Positions 7,423-15,909 of a DNA stretch of 64,000 bases are shown here, in pieces (positions within the stretch are counted from its first letter, which is position 1; every line of letters starts with the position of its first letter). Below the pieces are notes generated by a model. The model searched no databases. It was given only the letters and a program-made list of their open reading frames with translations, and was not told the origin of the DNA. The position numbers were made by a program, and so were the translations under genes. The stretch covers positions 186,001 to 250,000 of the forward strand of contig CANJTS010000003.1 of NCBI GenBank assembly GCA_947477655.1, written 5' to 3'. This stretch comes from CAILUG01 sp903844415 (GTDB lineage Bacteria > Pseudomonadota > Gammaproteobacteria > Pseudomonadales > Pseudohongiellaceae).

Positions 7423-10400
7423 TGAGTCACACACTTCTTGCTAATTTGAATACATTGCTGGCCACCTGTTTGCTGCGCGACCGTCCTTCTTTGATGCAGT
7501 CTTTACGTCAGTTGCAACGTCAAAGCAAACAAGGACAAAACAATAGTCCAATTTTTTTAGAGCAGATTGCCAAACTTACCCTACGTGTTGAAAATTCGAT
7601 AGCCAAAGTTAGTGCAAGAGCGCGCAGTGTTCCCTTAATCGGATACCCAGAATCTTTACCAGTGGCGAGTCGGGTAGCAGATATCAAAGCTGCTCTTACG
7701 CAACATCAAGTAGTTATTATTGCAGGTGAAACGGGCTCTGGTAAAACCACGCAGTTGCCTAAAATTTGTCTGGACCTCGGCCGCGGTACGACCGGGATGA
7801 TTGGACATACACAGCCTCGGCGTTTAGCTGCCCGCACGGTGGCAACCCGAATTGCAGAAGAGATGGGTGTGCAAGAAGGTACTCTAGTAGGCTGTCAGGT
7901 ACGTTTTGCCGACAGCAGTTCTGATCTTACTCTGCTTAAGCTTATGACCGACGGCATCCTGCTCGCTGAAACTCAACACGATCCTTGGCTTAACCGATAT
8001 GACACTATCATCATTGATGAGGCACATGAACGTTCATTGAATATCGATTTTTTGCTTGGTTATTTGCATCGATTGTTGCCCAAACGTCCAGAACTTAAAC
8101 TCCTCATTACTTCTGCTACGATTGATGTTGAAAAGTTTTCTGCGCATTTTAATAACGCCCCTATTATTGAAGTTTCAGGGCGTACTTACCCAGTCACCAT
8201 TCGATATCGTCCTACAGATGAGCAAGAGTCTGATGCCGAATTATCGACACAAGTGTTATCAGCATTTGCTGAAATTCAACAACTTGAAAGAACCCAAAAA
8301 CCTACTCATCGTGATGTGTTGGTGTTTCTAAGCGGCGAAAAAGAAATTCGTGAAGTCGCTGAAGGCTTTCGGCAACAAAAACTTCCTAATCTGGAAATAT
8401 TGCCACTGTATGCACGGCTGAGTAATAACGAACAGCTGCGTGTGTTTTTGCCCCATGCTGGGCGTCGCATTGTATTGACCACTAATGTGGCAGAAACTTC
8501 CCTAACCGTGCCAGGTATTGGTTATGTGATCGATAGCGGAGTAGCCCGCATCAGTCGTTACAGTGTACGTAGCAAAATTCAGCGTTTACCTATAGAGGCT
8601 ATTTCGCAAGCCAGTGCCAATCAACGGGCCGGTCGTTGTGGTCGCCTAAGTCCTGGTACGTGTATACGTCTTTACAGTGAAGCCGATTTCACGAGTCGAC
8701 CTTTTTTTACCGATACCGAAATAACACGCACTAACCTTGCTTCTGTAATTTTGCAAATGCTGGCGTTAAAGTTAGGTGATATCGAAAGTTTCCCTTTTAT
8801 CGAAGTACCAGATTCTCGAGCCGTGCGTGATGGTTTTAAATTACTAGAAGAATTACAGGCAGTAGATACCAATGGAAAGCTATTAACACTAGGTCGGGCT
8901 TTGGCTAGGTTTCCGGTTGATCCACGGTTAGCTCGGGTATTACTCGAAGCGGCCAAACGCAATTGCCTTACTGAAGCTCTCATTATTGTTAGCGCTCTCA
9001 GTATTCAGGACCCACGCGAACGTCCTCTCGACAAGCAACAGGCTGCTGATGCAGCACACCGTTTACATTGGCACCAAGAATCGGATTTTTGGGCTTTTGT
9101 AAATTTGTGGAACTTTCATGAAGAACAGCGTCAAGCGTTAGGCAGCAATGCAATGCGGAAATTCTGCCAGAAAAATTTCCTGTCTTGGATGCGTATGCGT
9201 GAATGGCGTGAAGTGCATAGGCAATTGTTGCTCATGTGTCACGAGCTGAAATTGACACTCAATACCAGCCCGGCTAGTTATGAACAAGTGCATATGTCGT
9301 TGCTGTGCGGTTTCCTCAGCCAAGTAGCAAATCGCTTGGATGATGGCACTTATCTGGGGGCCCGCAGCCGCAAATATGTCATGTTTCCTGGTTCTTCTTT
9401 GTACAAAAAGGGTTGCAAATGGCTGCTATCGGCTGAATTAGTAGAAACAACGCAACTGTTTGCCCGTATGAATGCCAAAGTCGAGCCACAGTGGGTAGAA
9501 GCCTTGGCCACCCATCTTACACGCAAGGAATATTCCGAACCCCACTGGGAACAAAAACAAGGCAAAGTCTTGGCATTCGAACGAGTCCTGCTGTATGGCC
9601 TTGCCCTAGTGGAAAAACGCAAAGTTTCCTATGCTCAAATTGATCCGGTAATTAGCCGCGAAATATTTATCAGGGAAGCTCTGGTAATGATGCAGGTCAA
9701 AACCCGAGCCCCTTTCTATCAGGCTAACACTCAACTGATTGCGCGCATCAGCAATCTGGAAGAACGTACCAGGCGGCGTGACATTCTGGTAGATGAAACC
9801 CACATCGCCAGTTTTTATGAAGCACAACTGCCGGCAACTGTGGTCGATGTGGCAAGCCTCGAGCACTGGTATTTCGCCTTAAACAAAGCGCAAACACAGT
9901 CATTGTTCATGACTGAAGAATACCTGATGAATGTGGAAGTTTCAGAACAGGATTTACATCAGTTTCCCCAGCACATCCACACCAACGAGATGGCCCTGCA
10001 ATTACAATATGCCTTTGAGCCGGGCAAGTCCCAGGACGGTGTATCGGTCGAAGTACCGGTGTCTGCCCTTAAACAACTTAAAGCTGATGAACTGGATTGG
10101 CTGGTACCCGGATTGTTACGCGAAAAATGTATCGCCCTAATTAAGGGTTTGCCTAAACCCCTGCGTAAAAATTTTGTGCCAGTTCCTGATGTGGTCAATA
10201 AAGTGTTGCCTTTGCTACAGCAAAAAGATGGCAGTTTGCAACAAGCATTAGCGCGTCAACTATTACGCCTTACCAGTGTGCAAATTCCGCCATCAAGCTG
10301 GAACCCAGTGGATTTGCCTGAACATTTACGTATGAATATTCGGGTGCTGGATGAATACGGTAAAGTGCTTGGTGTTGGTCGTGACCTGCTGACCTTGCGA

Positions 10401-11333
10401 GAACAGTTTGGACGCACCGTGCAGGAGAGCATCAGCAAGGCTGCACAGGGAACACTGGAACAACGCGGACTGACGGCATGGAACTTTGGTGATTTGCCCC
10501 ATGTGCATGAAATCTGTGGGGGAAAAATTGTAGTAAAAGCATATCCCGCCCTTCTTGATGCCGGAACTAGTGTTGACTTGTGTTTGTTGGATACCGAATA
10601 CAAGGCCCGCTTGGTCACTGCCAGTGGCGTGGGGCGTTTACTTATGCTCGCTAGTAAACAACAAGTACGTTATTTACAAAAAACACTGTTACAGGTGCCA
10701 GCAAAACTGGTACAGATCAACAGTTTAGGTGCGCGTGATAGTTTGTTAGAGCAGCTTATTAACCGCTGTTATGTGATTGCTTTTAAGCTAGATCAAGCCG
10801 TGCCACGCGATCAACATACTTTTGAGCTTTTGCTCGAGCAAGGTCGCGCCGAGGTAGTGAGTGTCGCTACCAGGCTGGAAGAATTGGTGTATCACATCGT
10901 AACTATGCGGCATGATATTCTCAAACAGCTGGACAAGAGTTTTAGTGGATTGCGAGAAGTATCAATCAAGCAGGATGTGACAAATCAACTGGAGCAGCTT
11001 GTGCATCAGGATTTTCTGCAGAACAGTCCATGGTTGCACATGCAACAAATTCCCCGCTATTTACAGGCCATTGTAATCAGGTTGGAAAAGTATCCGTTGC
11101 AGGTGGCGCGTGATCAAGCTGATACCGTGTTGATATCTCGTTTTTGGCAACAATATTTACAACAAAAACAATATTCGACTAAACATGAAATAGAAGATGA
11201 AGGTCTCGATGAATATAGGTGGCTGCTGGAAGAATTGCGCGTTTCGCTTTTTGCCCAAGCATTAGGCACGCGGGTTCCGGTTTCAGAAAAACGTTTACAG
11301 AAATACTGGTTAGACCTAGCCGGTATTCGGTAG
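7422..11333 (+). CDS. hrpA: ATP-dependent RNA helicase HrpA (DEAH box)
   Basis: Large DEAH-box RNA helicase of 1303 residues, matching E. coli HrpA (1300), implicated in mRNA processing and rescue of stalled or collided ribosomes. Motif I GETGSGKTT lies at about 102-110, the DEAH box with flanking ERS near 199, motif III SAT near 230, and motifs V/VI (TTNVAETSLTVPG and QRAGRCGR) near 350-405. A helicase-associated domain, OB fold and the long HrpA-specific C-terminus (DUF3418) follow. It starts in a one-base overlap with the preceding zinc-ribbon gene. It ends in a 232-base gap before the next gene. Confidence 0.97.
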   Translation: MSHTLLANLNTLLATCLLRDRPSLMQSLRQLQRQSKQGQNNSPIFLEQIAKLTLRVENSIAKVSARARSVPLIGYPESLPVASRVADIKAALTQHQVVIIAGETGSGKTTQLPKICLDLGRGTTGMIGHTQPRRLAARTVATRIAEEMGVQEGTLVGCQVRFADSSSDLTLLKLMTDGILLAETQHDPWLNRYDTIIIDEAHERSLNIDFLLGYLHRLLPKRPELKLLITSATIDVEKFSAHFNNAPIIEVSGRTYPVTIRYRPTDEQESDAELSTQVLSAFAEIQQLERTQKPTHRDVLVFLSGEKEIREVAEGFRQQKLPNLEILPLYARLSNNEQLRVFLPHAGRRIVLTTNVAETSLTVPGIGYVIDSGVARISRYSVRSKIQRLPIEAISQASANQRAGRCGRLSPGTCIRLYSEADFTSRPFFTDTEITRTNLASVILQMLALKLGDIESFPFIEVPDSRAVRDGFKLLEELQAVDTNGKLLTLGRALARFPVDPRLARVLLEAAKRNCLTEALIIVSALSIQDPRERPLDKQQAADAAHRLHWHQESDFWAFVNLWNFHEEQRQALGSNAMRKFCQKNFLSWMRMREWREVHRQLLLMCHELKLTLNTSPASYEQVHMSLLCGFLSQVANRLDDGTYLGARSRKYVMFPGSSLYKKGCKWLLSAELVETTQLFARMNAKVEPQWVEALATHLTRKEYSEPHWEQKQGKVLAFERVLLYGLALVEKRKVSYAQIDPVISREIFIREALVMMQVKTRAPFYQANTQLIARISNLEERTRRRDILVDETHIASFYEAQLPATVVDVASLEHWYFALNKAQTQSLFMTEEYLMNVEVSEQDLHQFPQHIHTNEMALQLQYAFEPGKSQDGVSVEVPVSALKQLKADELDWLVPGLLREKCIALIKGLPKPLRKNFVPVPDVVNKVLPLLQQKDGSLQQALARQLLRLTSVQIPPSSWNPVDLPEHLRMNIRVLDEYGKVLGVGRDLLTLREQFGRTVQESISKAAQGTLEQRGLTAWNFGDLPHVHEICGGKIVVKAYPALLDAGTSVDLCLLDTEYKARLVTASGVGRLLMLASKQQVRYLQKTLLQVPAKLVQINSLGARDSLLEQLINRCYVIAFKLDQAVPRDQHTFELLLEQGRAEVVSVATRLEELVYHIVTMRHDILKQLDKSFSGLREVSIKQDVTNQLEQLVHQDFLQNSPWLHMQQIPRYLQAIVIRLEKYPLQVARDQADTVLISRFWQQYLQQKQYSTKHEIEDEGLDEYRWLLEELRVSLFAQALGTRVPVSEKRLQKYWLDLAGIR

Positions 11334-11565
11334 GGCGCCTGTGTTCAGGTCTAGTTAATTTGTTGGTGAGTATGATCAAATCATGCAGCTAGCGGTTGAA
11401 GAAAATCTAGGAGCAGAGTAATGTTCCTACAGCAAGAATTCCTACAAAATAGACGTATTAACTAACCTAGCCCGATGCAACTCTTTAAGTCCAAGAAGCC
11501 AAATCTAAAATGCCAAGCCGCAAAATTTTGCGGAATTTGTAGTTTCGTCATAAACAGAATCGACA

Positions 11566-12765
11566 ATGACATCCGCAAGTAACGCCAAAGACATAATTAC
11601 GCTATTGGTCATCGACAATGATTTAGTAGTGCGGGCGTCTATTACAGCAGCGTTGGCCAATATTTCTTGCTGCGTGGTGTTAGCCGACAGTCCTGCCCAG
11701 GGCATAGAGCGCTTTCATGCGGCAAGCCCCGATTTGGTTATCATCAATATCCATTTGCCAGAGGCCAACAGCTACGGCACCTTGCAACAATTACTCGAAC
11801 TGGCTCCTGATTTACCTATTATTGTGCTCGCAGATCGGGGTAACAGTGAAGATCTGCAGCGTGCCTTACGCCTTGGAGTCAGTGACTATTTGATACTGCC
11901 ACTTACAGACACTGCCATCCTCGAACATGCTATCAATAACAGTCTGCGTCGAGCCAGGCTCATAGAAGAAAACAGCCGGATTCGTAAAAAGCTAGAATTG
12001 GTCAATAACGAGATGGAAGAGCGTATTGAGATTTTCCAGCAGGATCAGCAAGCAGGCCGGCATGTACAGATCAACATGATGCCTGTGCCACCACAAACAA
12101 TCAGCGGCTTCAAGTTTGCACACAAGGTACTGCCATCGCTTTTTCTTAGTGGTGATACCGTAGATTACAAACCTGTTTCGAATCAGCAAAGCTTGTTTTA
12201 CATTGCTGATGTTTCCGGTCACGGCTCTTCCTCCGCATTTATTACAATACTGTTGCGATTCAGGATTGATCAGATGCGACGCGAACATATTCGCAGCCGT
12301 TTCACTACAGTTTTCACTCCGGCCAGTATTCTGTCTTGCTTGAATGGTGATTTACTGGATGCCGGTCTCGACAAACACATCACTCTTTTTATGGGTTTGT
12401 TGCACAACACCAACAATACTCTGGTTTACAGTGTAGCAGGGCATCATCCACTACCCTTTATGTATGTAGGGGGAAATTCAGCGCCCATCGCACTAGAGCG
12501 CAGCAGTTTCCCGGTAGGGCTGGTTGCAGGGGCAAATTATTTTGATACAACAGTGCAACTGGCTAACAATTTTTCCCTCGTCTTGTTTTCAGATGGTATT
12601 TTGGAATTGCTGAAATTGCCGAATATGGCTGAAAAGGAACAACATTTAGGTGCAGTAGTTGCAGAATGTGCAGGAGATTTCGATCTGATCAAGACAAAAT
12701 TGATGTTGAATAAGCATTTAAGCGTGCCTGATGACATTGCATTAATGACTGTGTCTAGGGCATGA
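11566..12765 (+). CDS. rssB: RssB-like pseudo-receiver / PP2C-type phosphatase
   Basis: Regulator of 399 residues with an N-terminal response-regulator receiver (about 10-128), a coiled-coil linker (130-165) and a SpoIIE/PP2C-type serine phosphatase (about 180-398). Phosphatase metal motifs are intact: GDTVD at 196-200, DVSGHG at 215-220, SDG near 345 and VPDDIAL near the end. The receiver is degenerate: the acceptor position is N61 (VIINIHLP), the conserved Lys is L111 (DYLILP) and the switch Thr/Ser is A89, although acidic residues D17 and D19 remain. It should not be phosphorylated in the usual way. With the downstream STAS protein it resembles the RssB-RssC pair of pseudomonads, linked there to sigma-factor control by partner switching. 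The symbol follows that comparison. Confidence 0.82.
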   Translation: MTSASNAKDIITLLVIDNDLVVRASITAALANISCCVVLADSPAQGIERFHAASPDLVIINIHLPEANSYGTLQQLLELAPDLPIIVLADRGNSEDLQRALRLGVSDYLILPLTDTAILEHAINNSLRRARLIEENSRIRKKLELVNNEMEERIEIFQQDQQAGRHVQINMMPVPPQTISGFKFAHKVLPSLFLSGDTVDYKPVSNQQSLFYIADVSGHGSSSAFITILLRFRIDQMRREHIRSRFTTVFTPASILSCLNGDLLDAGLDKHITLFMGLLHNTNNTLVYSVAGHHPLPFMYVGGNSAPIALERSSFPVGLVAGANYFDTTVQLANNFSLVLFSDGILELLKLPNMAEKEQHLGAVVAECAGDFDLIKTKLMLNKHLSVPDDIALMTVSRA

Positions 12766-12772
12766 GAAAGTT

Positions 12773-13264
12773 ATGACAATAAGTACCGGAAAAATTCTGG
12801 CGGCAGATTACAAACACATGGCCATGTTGAAATTTATTGGTGATGTGCGAGTAGTCATGAGCTCCACGCTGGATAACTATTGTAGTGGTTTGTATCGTCG
12901 TGGAACTCTTGATGCCATGTTGATAGACATGAGCGAAACCAAAGGCATAGATAGTACAGCTCTGGGCCTGTTGGCAAAAATGGCGATTCAGTTGCGAAAT
13001 CGTTTTAATGTAATGCCGGTAATTTTTTCTCCCAATCCAGATGTCTCACACATTCTCCTTAGTATGAGTTTTGATGTGATATTCAATATTATAAAGTCGG
13101 CACCGAGCCAAGATACTCAATATAGCGAATTGAAATTGCAGACAGAATCGGAGGCCACTGTTCGGGAAAAAGTCCTTGATGCGCATTTGACACTGATGGC
13201 GCTCAGTGAACAAAACCGCTTGGAGTTTCAGGATCTTGTGCAAGCCTTGAAAAATCAGAATTGA
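12773..13264 (+). CDS. rssC: STAS-domain anti-sigma-factor antagonist
   Basis: A 163-residue protein with a STAS domain in roughly residues 5-105. The phospho-acceptor loop reads GIDSTALGLL with S61 in the expected serine position after D60, so it can plausibly be phosphorylated by an anti-sigma kinase and dephosphorylated by the phosphatase encoded seven bases upstream. The C-terminal 50 residues are helical and charged, with no domain I recognise. No HATPase anti-sigma kinase is encoded nearby, so a distant partner would be needed to complete the switch. Confidence 0.82.
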   Translation: MTISTGKILAADYKHMAMLKFIGDVRVVMSSTLDNYCSGLYRRGTLDAMLIDMSETKGIDSTALGLLAKMAIQLRNRFNVMPVIFSPNPDVSHILLSMSFDVIFNIIKSAPSQDTQYSELKLQTESEATVREKVLDAHLTLMALSEQNRLEFQDLVQALKNQN

Positions 13265-13307
13265 TTAAGTTATTGTTAGTTGATGCCTTGCTACAAGTTG
13301 CCAAACC

Positions 13308-13763
13308 CTACTGCGGTTTGCTGGCCAACTTGGTACGAATAAAATCCGAATGACTTAAATACAAGAGATCCGCTACTTGCCTGATCATGTGTTCTTCATA
13401 TCGATCGAGTCGTCCATCGGCGTAAGCCACTTCCCACATGTGTTTTAGCAGTTGAGTTTTTGCTGCTTGATCATATTTTGTATTTATTAGACTGGTAAAT
13501 TGAAATAAAGACGTTGCTGAGTTTTTTTCCTGTTGCGCGAGTAACCACAATTCATTTAGCTGTTTGTCATCAAGTTGAAAATGTGTTCTGAGTATTTCCA
13601 ATAGTGTTTGTGTTTCTTTTTCGTCTTGAGCGTAGTCAGCAACACACAATTCCAGCAACAAAGCGGCGCAGGCCAAATGCAGCTTGTTCGTTGTAGATGT
13701 GCTCGTATCGCTGGCAACCGGTTTAATGAAGTTGTCAAAGAAGCTGGTGATAGTGCTTAACAT
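13308..13763 (-). CDS. TerB-like protein
   Basis: A 151-residue all-helical protein of the TerB (tellurite resistance/DUF533-like) superfamily. Typical features are ALLLELCVADYAQDEKE near residues 35-51 and the second acidic repeat VAYADGRLDRYEEHMIRQVADLL near 112-134, which resemble the metal-binding acidic positions of TerB folds. Family members occur in many contexts besides tellurite resistance, and no other ter genes are here. It is convergent with the STAS gene and lies 32 bases downstream of dusA on the same strand. Confidence 0.8.
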   Translation of the reverse strand: MLSTITSFFDNFIKPVASDTSTSTTNKLHLACAALLLELCVADYAQDEKETQTLLEILRTHFQLDDKQLNELWLLAQQEKNSATSLFQFTSLINTKYDQAAKTQLLKHMWEVAYADGRLDRYEEHMIRQVADLLYLSHSDFIRTKLASKPQ

Positions 13764-13795
13764 ACGGTTAGTGGTTCCTAAATATCGAGTTTGCT

Positions 13796-14785
13796 TTAAA
13801 TGGTTTGTAACACGGCATCCTGCAGAGTTTTTAAATTGGCGCCCTTTTTGTGCGCATTTTCACTAAGGTGACGCCGAAAGCGTTTACCGCCCGGTTGTCC
13901 ATGGAACAGACCCAAAATATGCCGGGTGATGTGATTTAGTGCAACTCCAGCAGTCATTTGGTTGTCGATATAAGGATACAATTGTTGCAGTACTTCAGCC
14001 CGGTTTAACGTTGGTGTGAGTAAATCAAAAAACAAATTATCCACTTGCTGTAATAACCATGGGTTCTGGTAAGCCTCGCGACCCATCATCACACCGTCTA
14101 CTATTAATAAGTGCTCAGCACTGGATGCGAGTGTTTGAATGCCGCCGTTTATGATTATTTCCAGGTGTGGAAATTCGCGTTTGATCTGGTACACACGCGG
14201 ATAGTTGAGTGGTGGTATATCGCGGTTTTCTTTAGGGCTTAGTCCTTTTAGCATGGCAATTCGGGCATGCATAATAAAGGTGGAACAGCCACTGTTATCT
14301 GCAACAGTACTGATAAAAGCGGCTAGGGCTTCAAACGAATCCATAGCATCAATGCCTGTACGACACTTAACAGTTACGGGTATTGAAACTGCTGCACGCA
14401 TCGCCGCAACACATTCTGCTACCAGTGCGGGCTCGGCCATCAGGCAAGCTCCAATCATGTTGTTTTGTACTCGATCACTAGGGCAACCCACGTTCAAATT
14501 TACTTCATTGAAACCTGCTGCTTCGGCCATCTTGCTGCATATGGCCAGATCTTGCGGGTTGCTGCCACCCAATTGCAGAGCCAGCGGATATTCACTGGGA
14601 TCATGTTGAAGGAAACGTGCGCTGTCACCGCGCAGCAGGGCACCGGTTGTCACCATTTCGGTATACAAGAGCGCTTTTTTACTGAGCAAACGCATGAAGT
14701 ATCGACAGTGCCGATCGGTCCATTCCATCATCGGTGCAATGCAGAAGCGGTGTGAAAGTTCGGGAGATGGAGGGGATGCTGACAT
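13796..14785 (-). CDS. dusA: tRNA-dihydrouridine(20/20a) synthase DusA
   Basis: FMN-dependent reductase that makes dihydrouridine at positions 20/20a of tRNA D-loops. The 329-residue protein has the TIM-barrel start FCIAPMMEWTDRHCRYFMR, the substrate-side motif LNVGCPSDRVQ with the catalytic cysteine near residue 100, VKCRTGID, and the FMN-phosphate region INGGIQT and GVMMGREAYQNPW. The DusA rather than DusB/C class is indicated by the EWTDRHCRYF and NVGCPSDRVQ patterns. The upstream gap carries its likely promoter, divergent from yceI. Confidence 0.95.
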   Translation of the reverse strand: MSASPPSPELSHRFCIAPMMEWTDRHCRYFMRLLSKKALLYTEMVTTGALLRGDSARFLQHDPSEYPLALQLGGSNPQDLAICSKMAEAAGFNEVNLNVGCPSDRVQNNMIGACLMAEPALVAECVAAMRAAVSIPVTVKCRTGIDAMDSFEALAAFISTVADNSGCSTFIMHARIAMLKGLSPKENRDIPPLNYPRVYQIKREFPHLEIIINGGIQTLASSAEHLLIVDGVMMGREAYQNPWLLQQVDNLFFDLLTPTLNRAEVLQQLYPYIDNQMTAGVALNHITRHILGLFHGQPGGKRFRRHLSENAHKKGANLKTLQDAVLQTI

Positions 14786-15097
14786 GACTAGAATTATACG
14801 GGAATAAGTGACAATTATTTCCCATTTGTACAGGTTTGGTAAGGGCTCAGTTTGAACTTGCTTTATTTAGTAAAGTTATGGTGGCTGCATGGTTTAGAAG
14901 TCCTCATCGGCATGGAAGCCATATAGAGCCACAGGGATGTGTTCACGTGTGTTCTTTAATCATGAAACCATCATGACTACGCTCAAAGTTGGAACAGGTG
15001 AAGTGCACACTGAGCTTCTAACAAATAGACGAAGCTGAAGATTGAGAATTTTAGGCAGATAGGGTAAGTTGCGGCACACCCCAAACAGGAGAATTCG
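14786..15097. other. divergent intergenic region dusA/yceI
   Basis: A 312-base region between the divergent dusA and yceI genes. It holds the yceI ribosome-binding site (ACAGGAG at about 15086-15092) and presumably both promoters. I found no strong consensus promoter, RNA motif or small gene with coding character. Confidence 0.5.
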
Positions 15098-15664
15098 ATG
15101 AAAAAGTTAGTCCTTGGCACCGCAGTACTGCTAGCAATGATGGGCAGTGTAAATGCAGCAGAATATGTAATTGATGGCACGGGAGGTGGTATGCACTCCT
15201 CAGTAAATTTCCGCGCTAGCCATTTGGGCATTAGCTCACTGTGGGGTCGGTTTGATGGAGTCACTGGCCATTTCAGCTTTGATGCCAGCAACATAGCAGC
15301 ATCCAAGATCATGGTTGATATCAATCCAGCCAGCATCAACACCAATCTTGAGGCGCGTGATACTCATTTGAAAACTGGTGATTATCTGGATGTAGAAAAA
15401 TTCCCCACGGCAGGTTTTGTCAGTACAGCTATTGCAGATATGGGTGCAGGTAAAATTCAGGTTACTGGTACCTTCACTTTGCACGGCGTGAGCAAAGAAA
15501 TTTCATTTGTTGCGGTGAGTACAGGTGCCGGCGACTCTCCCTTTGGTGATTACCGTGCAGGTTTCGAAGGTGAAATTGTCATTAACGTAGCCGATTACGG
15601 CATCAACTTGTTGCCTAAACCAGAGCTTAGCTTGTGGCTGGCGATCGAAGGTATCAGGCAGTAA
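15098..15664 (+). CDS. YceI family periplasmic lipocalin-like protein
   Basis: A 188-residue exported protein. The signal peptide is MKKLVLGTAVLLAMMGSVNA with cleavage predicted after residue 20 (VNA-AE). The mature part is a YceI domain: an extended beta-barrel with SSVNFRASHLGISSLWGRF, the HLKTGDYLDVEKFPTAGF strand pair, and the ending NVADYGINLLPKPELSLWLAIEG. YceI proteins bind polyisoprenoid or amphiphilic ligands in solved structures; the physiological ligand is unknown. A good ribosome-binding site precedes the ATG, and a strong terminator lies about 75 bases downstream, so it is probably monocistronic. Confidence 0.93.
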   Translation: MKKLVLGTAVLLAMMGSVNAAEYVIDGTGGGMHSSVNFRASHLGISSLWGRFDGVTGHFSFDASNIAASKIMVDINPASINTNLEARDTHLKTGDYLDVEKFPTAGFVSTAIADMGAGKIQVTGTFTLHGVSKEISFVAVSTGAGDSPFGDYRAGFEGEIVINVADYGINLLPKPELSLWLAIEGIRQ

Positions 15665-15669
15665 ATTAT

Positions 15670-15687
15670 CAGTCTGCAGCCAGACTG
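15670..15687. repeat. short perfect hairpin after yceI
   Basis: CAGTCTG at 15670-15676 and CAGACTG at 15681-15687 form a seven-pair stem with a CAGC loop, starting five bases after the yceI stop. It may protect the transcript 3' end; there is no T-run. Confidence 0.5.
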
Positions 15688-15737
15688 CAAACTACAAACA
15701 TACTGTTGGGACAAGTTCTAACCTGCAGGATATATAT

Positions 15738-15790
15738 AATCCGGTAAATTTATTGCTGCAAAGTGATTGGTTACCGGATTTTTTATTTTT
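15738..15790 (+). terminator. intrinsic terminator of yceI
   Basis: AATCCGGTAA (15738-15747) pairs perfectly with TTACCGGATT (15771-15780) across a 23-base loop and is followed by TTTTATTTTT. The ten-pair stem plus T-run fits a rho-independent terminator on the plus strand. Confidence 0.75.
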
Positions 15791-15909
15791 CAGCCTTGTC
15801 AAAACTGGAATAACAAACTGCCGCCAGCGAGATTCCCATTTCACCGGGATGTAAAAACCCTAGTTTGGTATTCATTTTCTACCTAGTGCAAACACTTATT
15901 AGTTGTTGC

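Noticed and set aside
10256..10618. Antisense open frame opposite hrpA
   Set aside because: Low-complexity Ser/Arg/Thr product without motifs; a shadow of hrpA.
13308..13763. Tellurite-resistance operon
   Set aside because: Only a lone TerB-like gene is present, with no terA/C/D/E/Z neighbours, so a tellurite role is not supported.
14983..15345. Minus-strand open frame across the yceI start
   Set aside because: It overlaps the signal peptide and barrel start of yceI in antisense and has no domain or ribosome-binding site.
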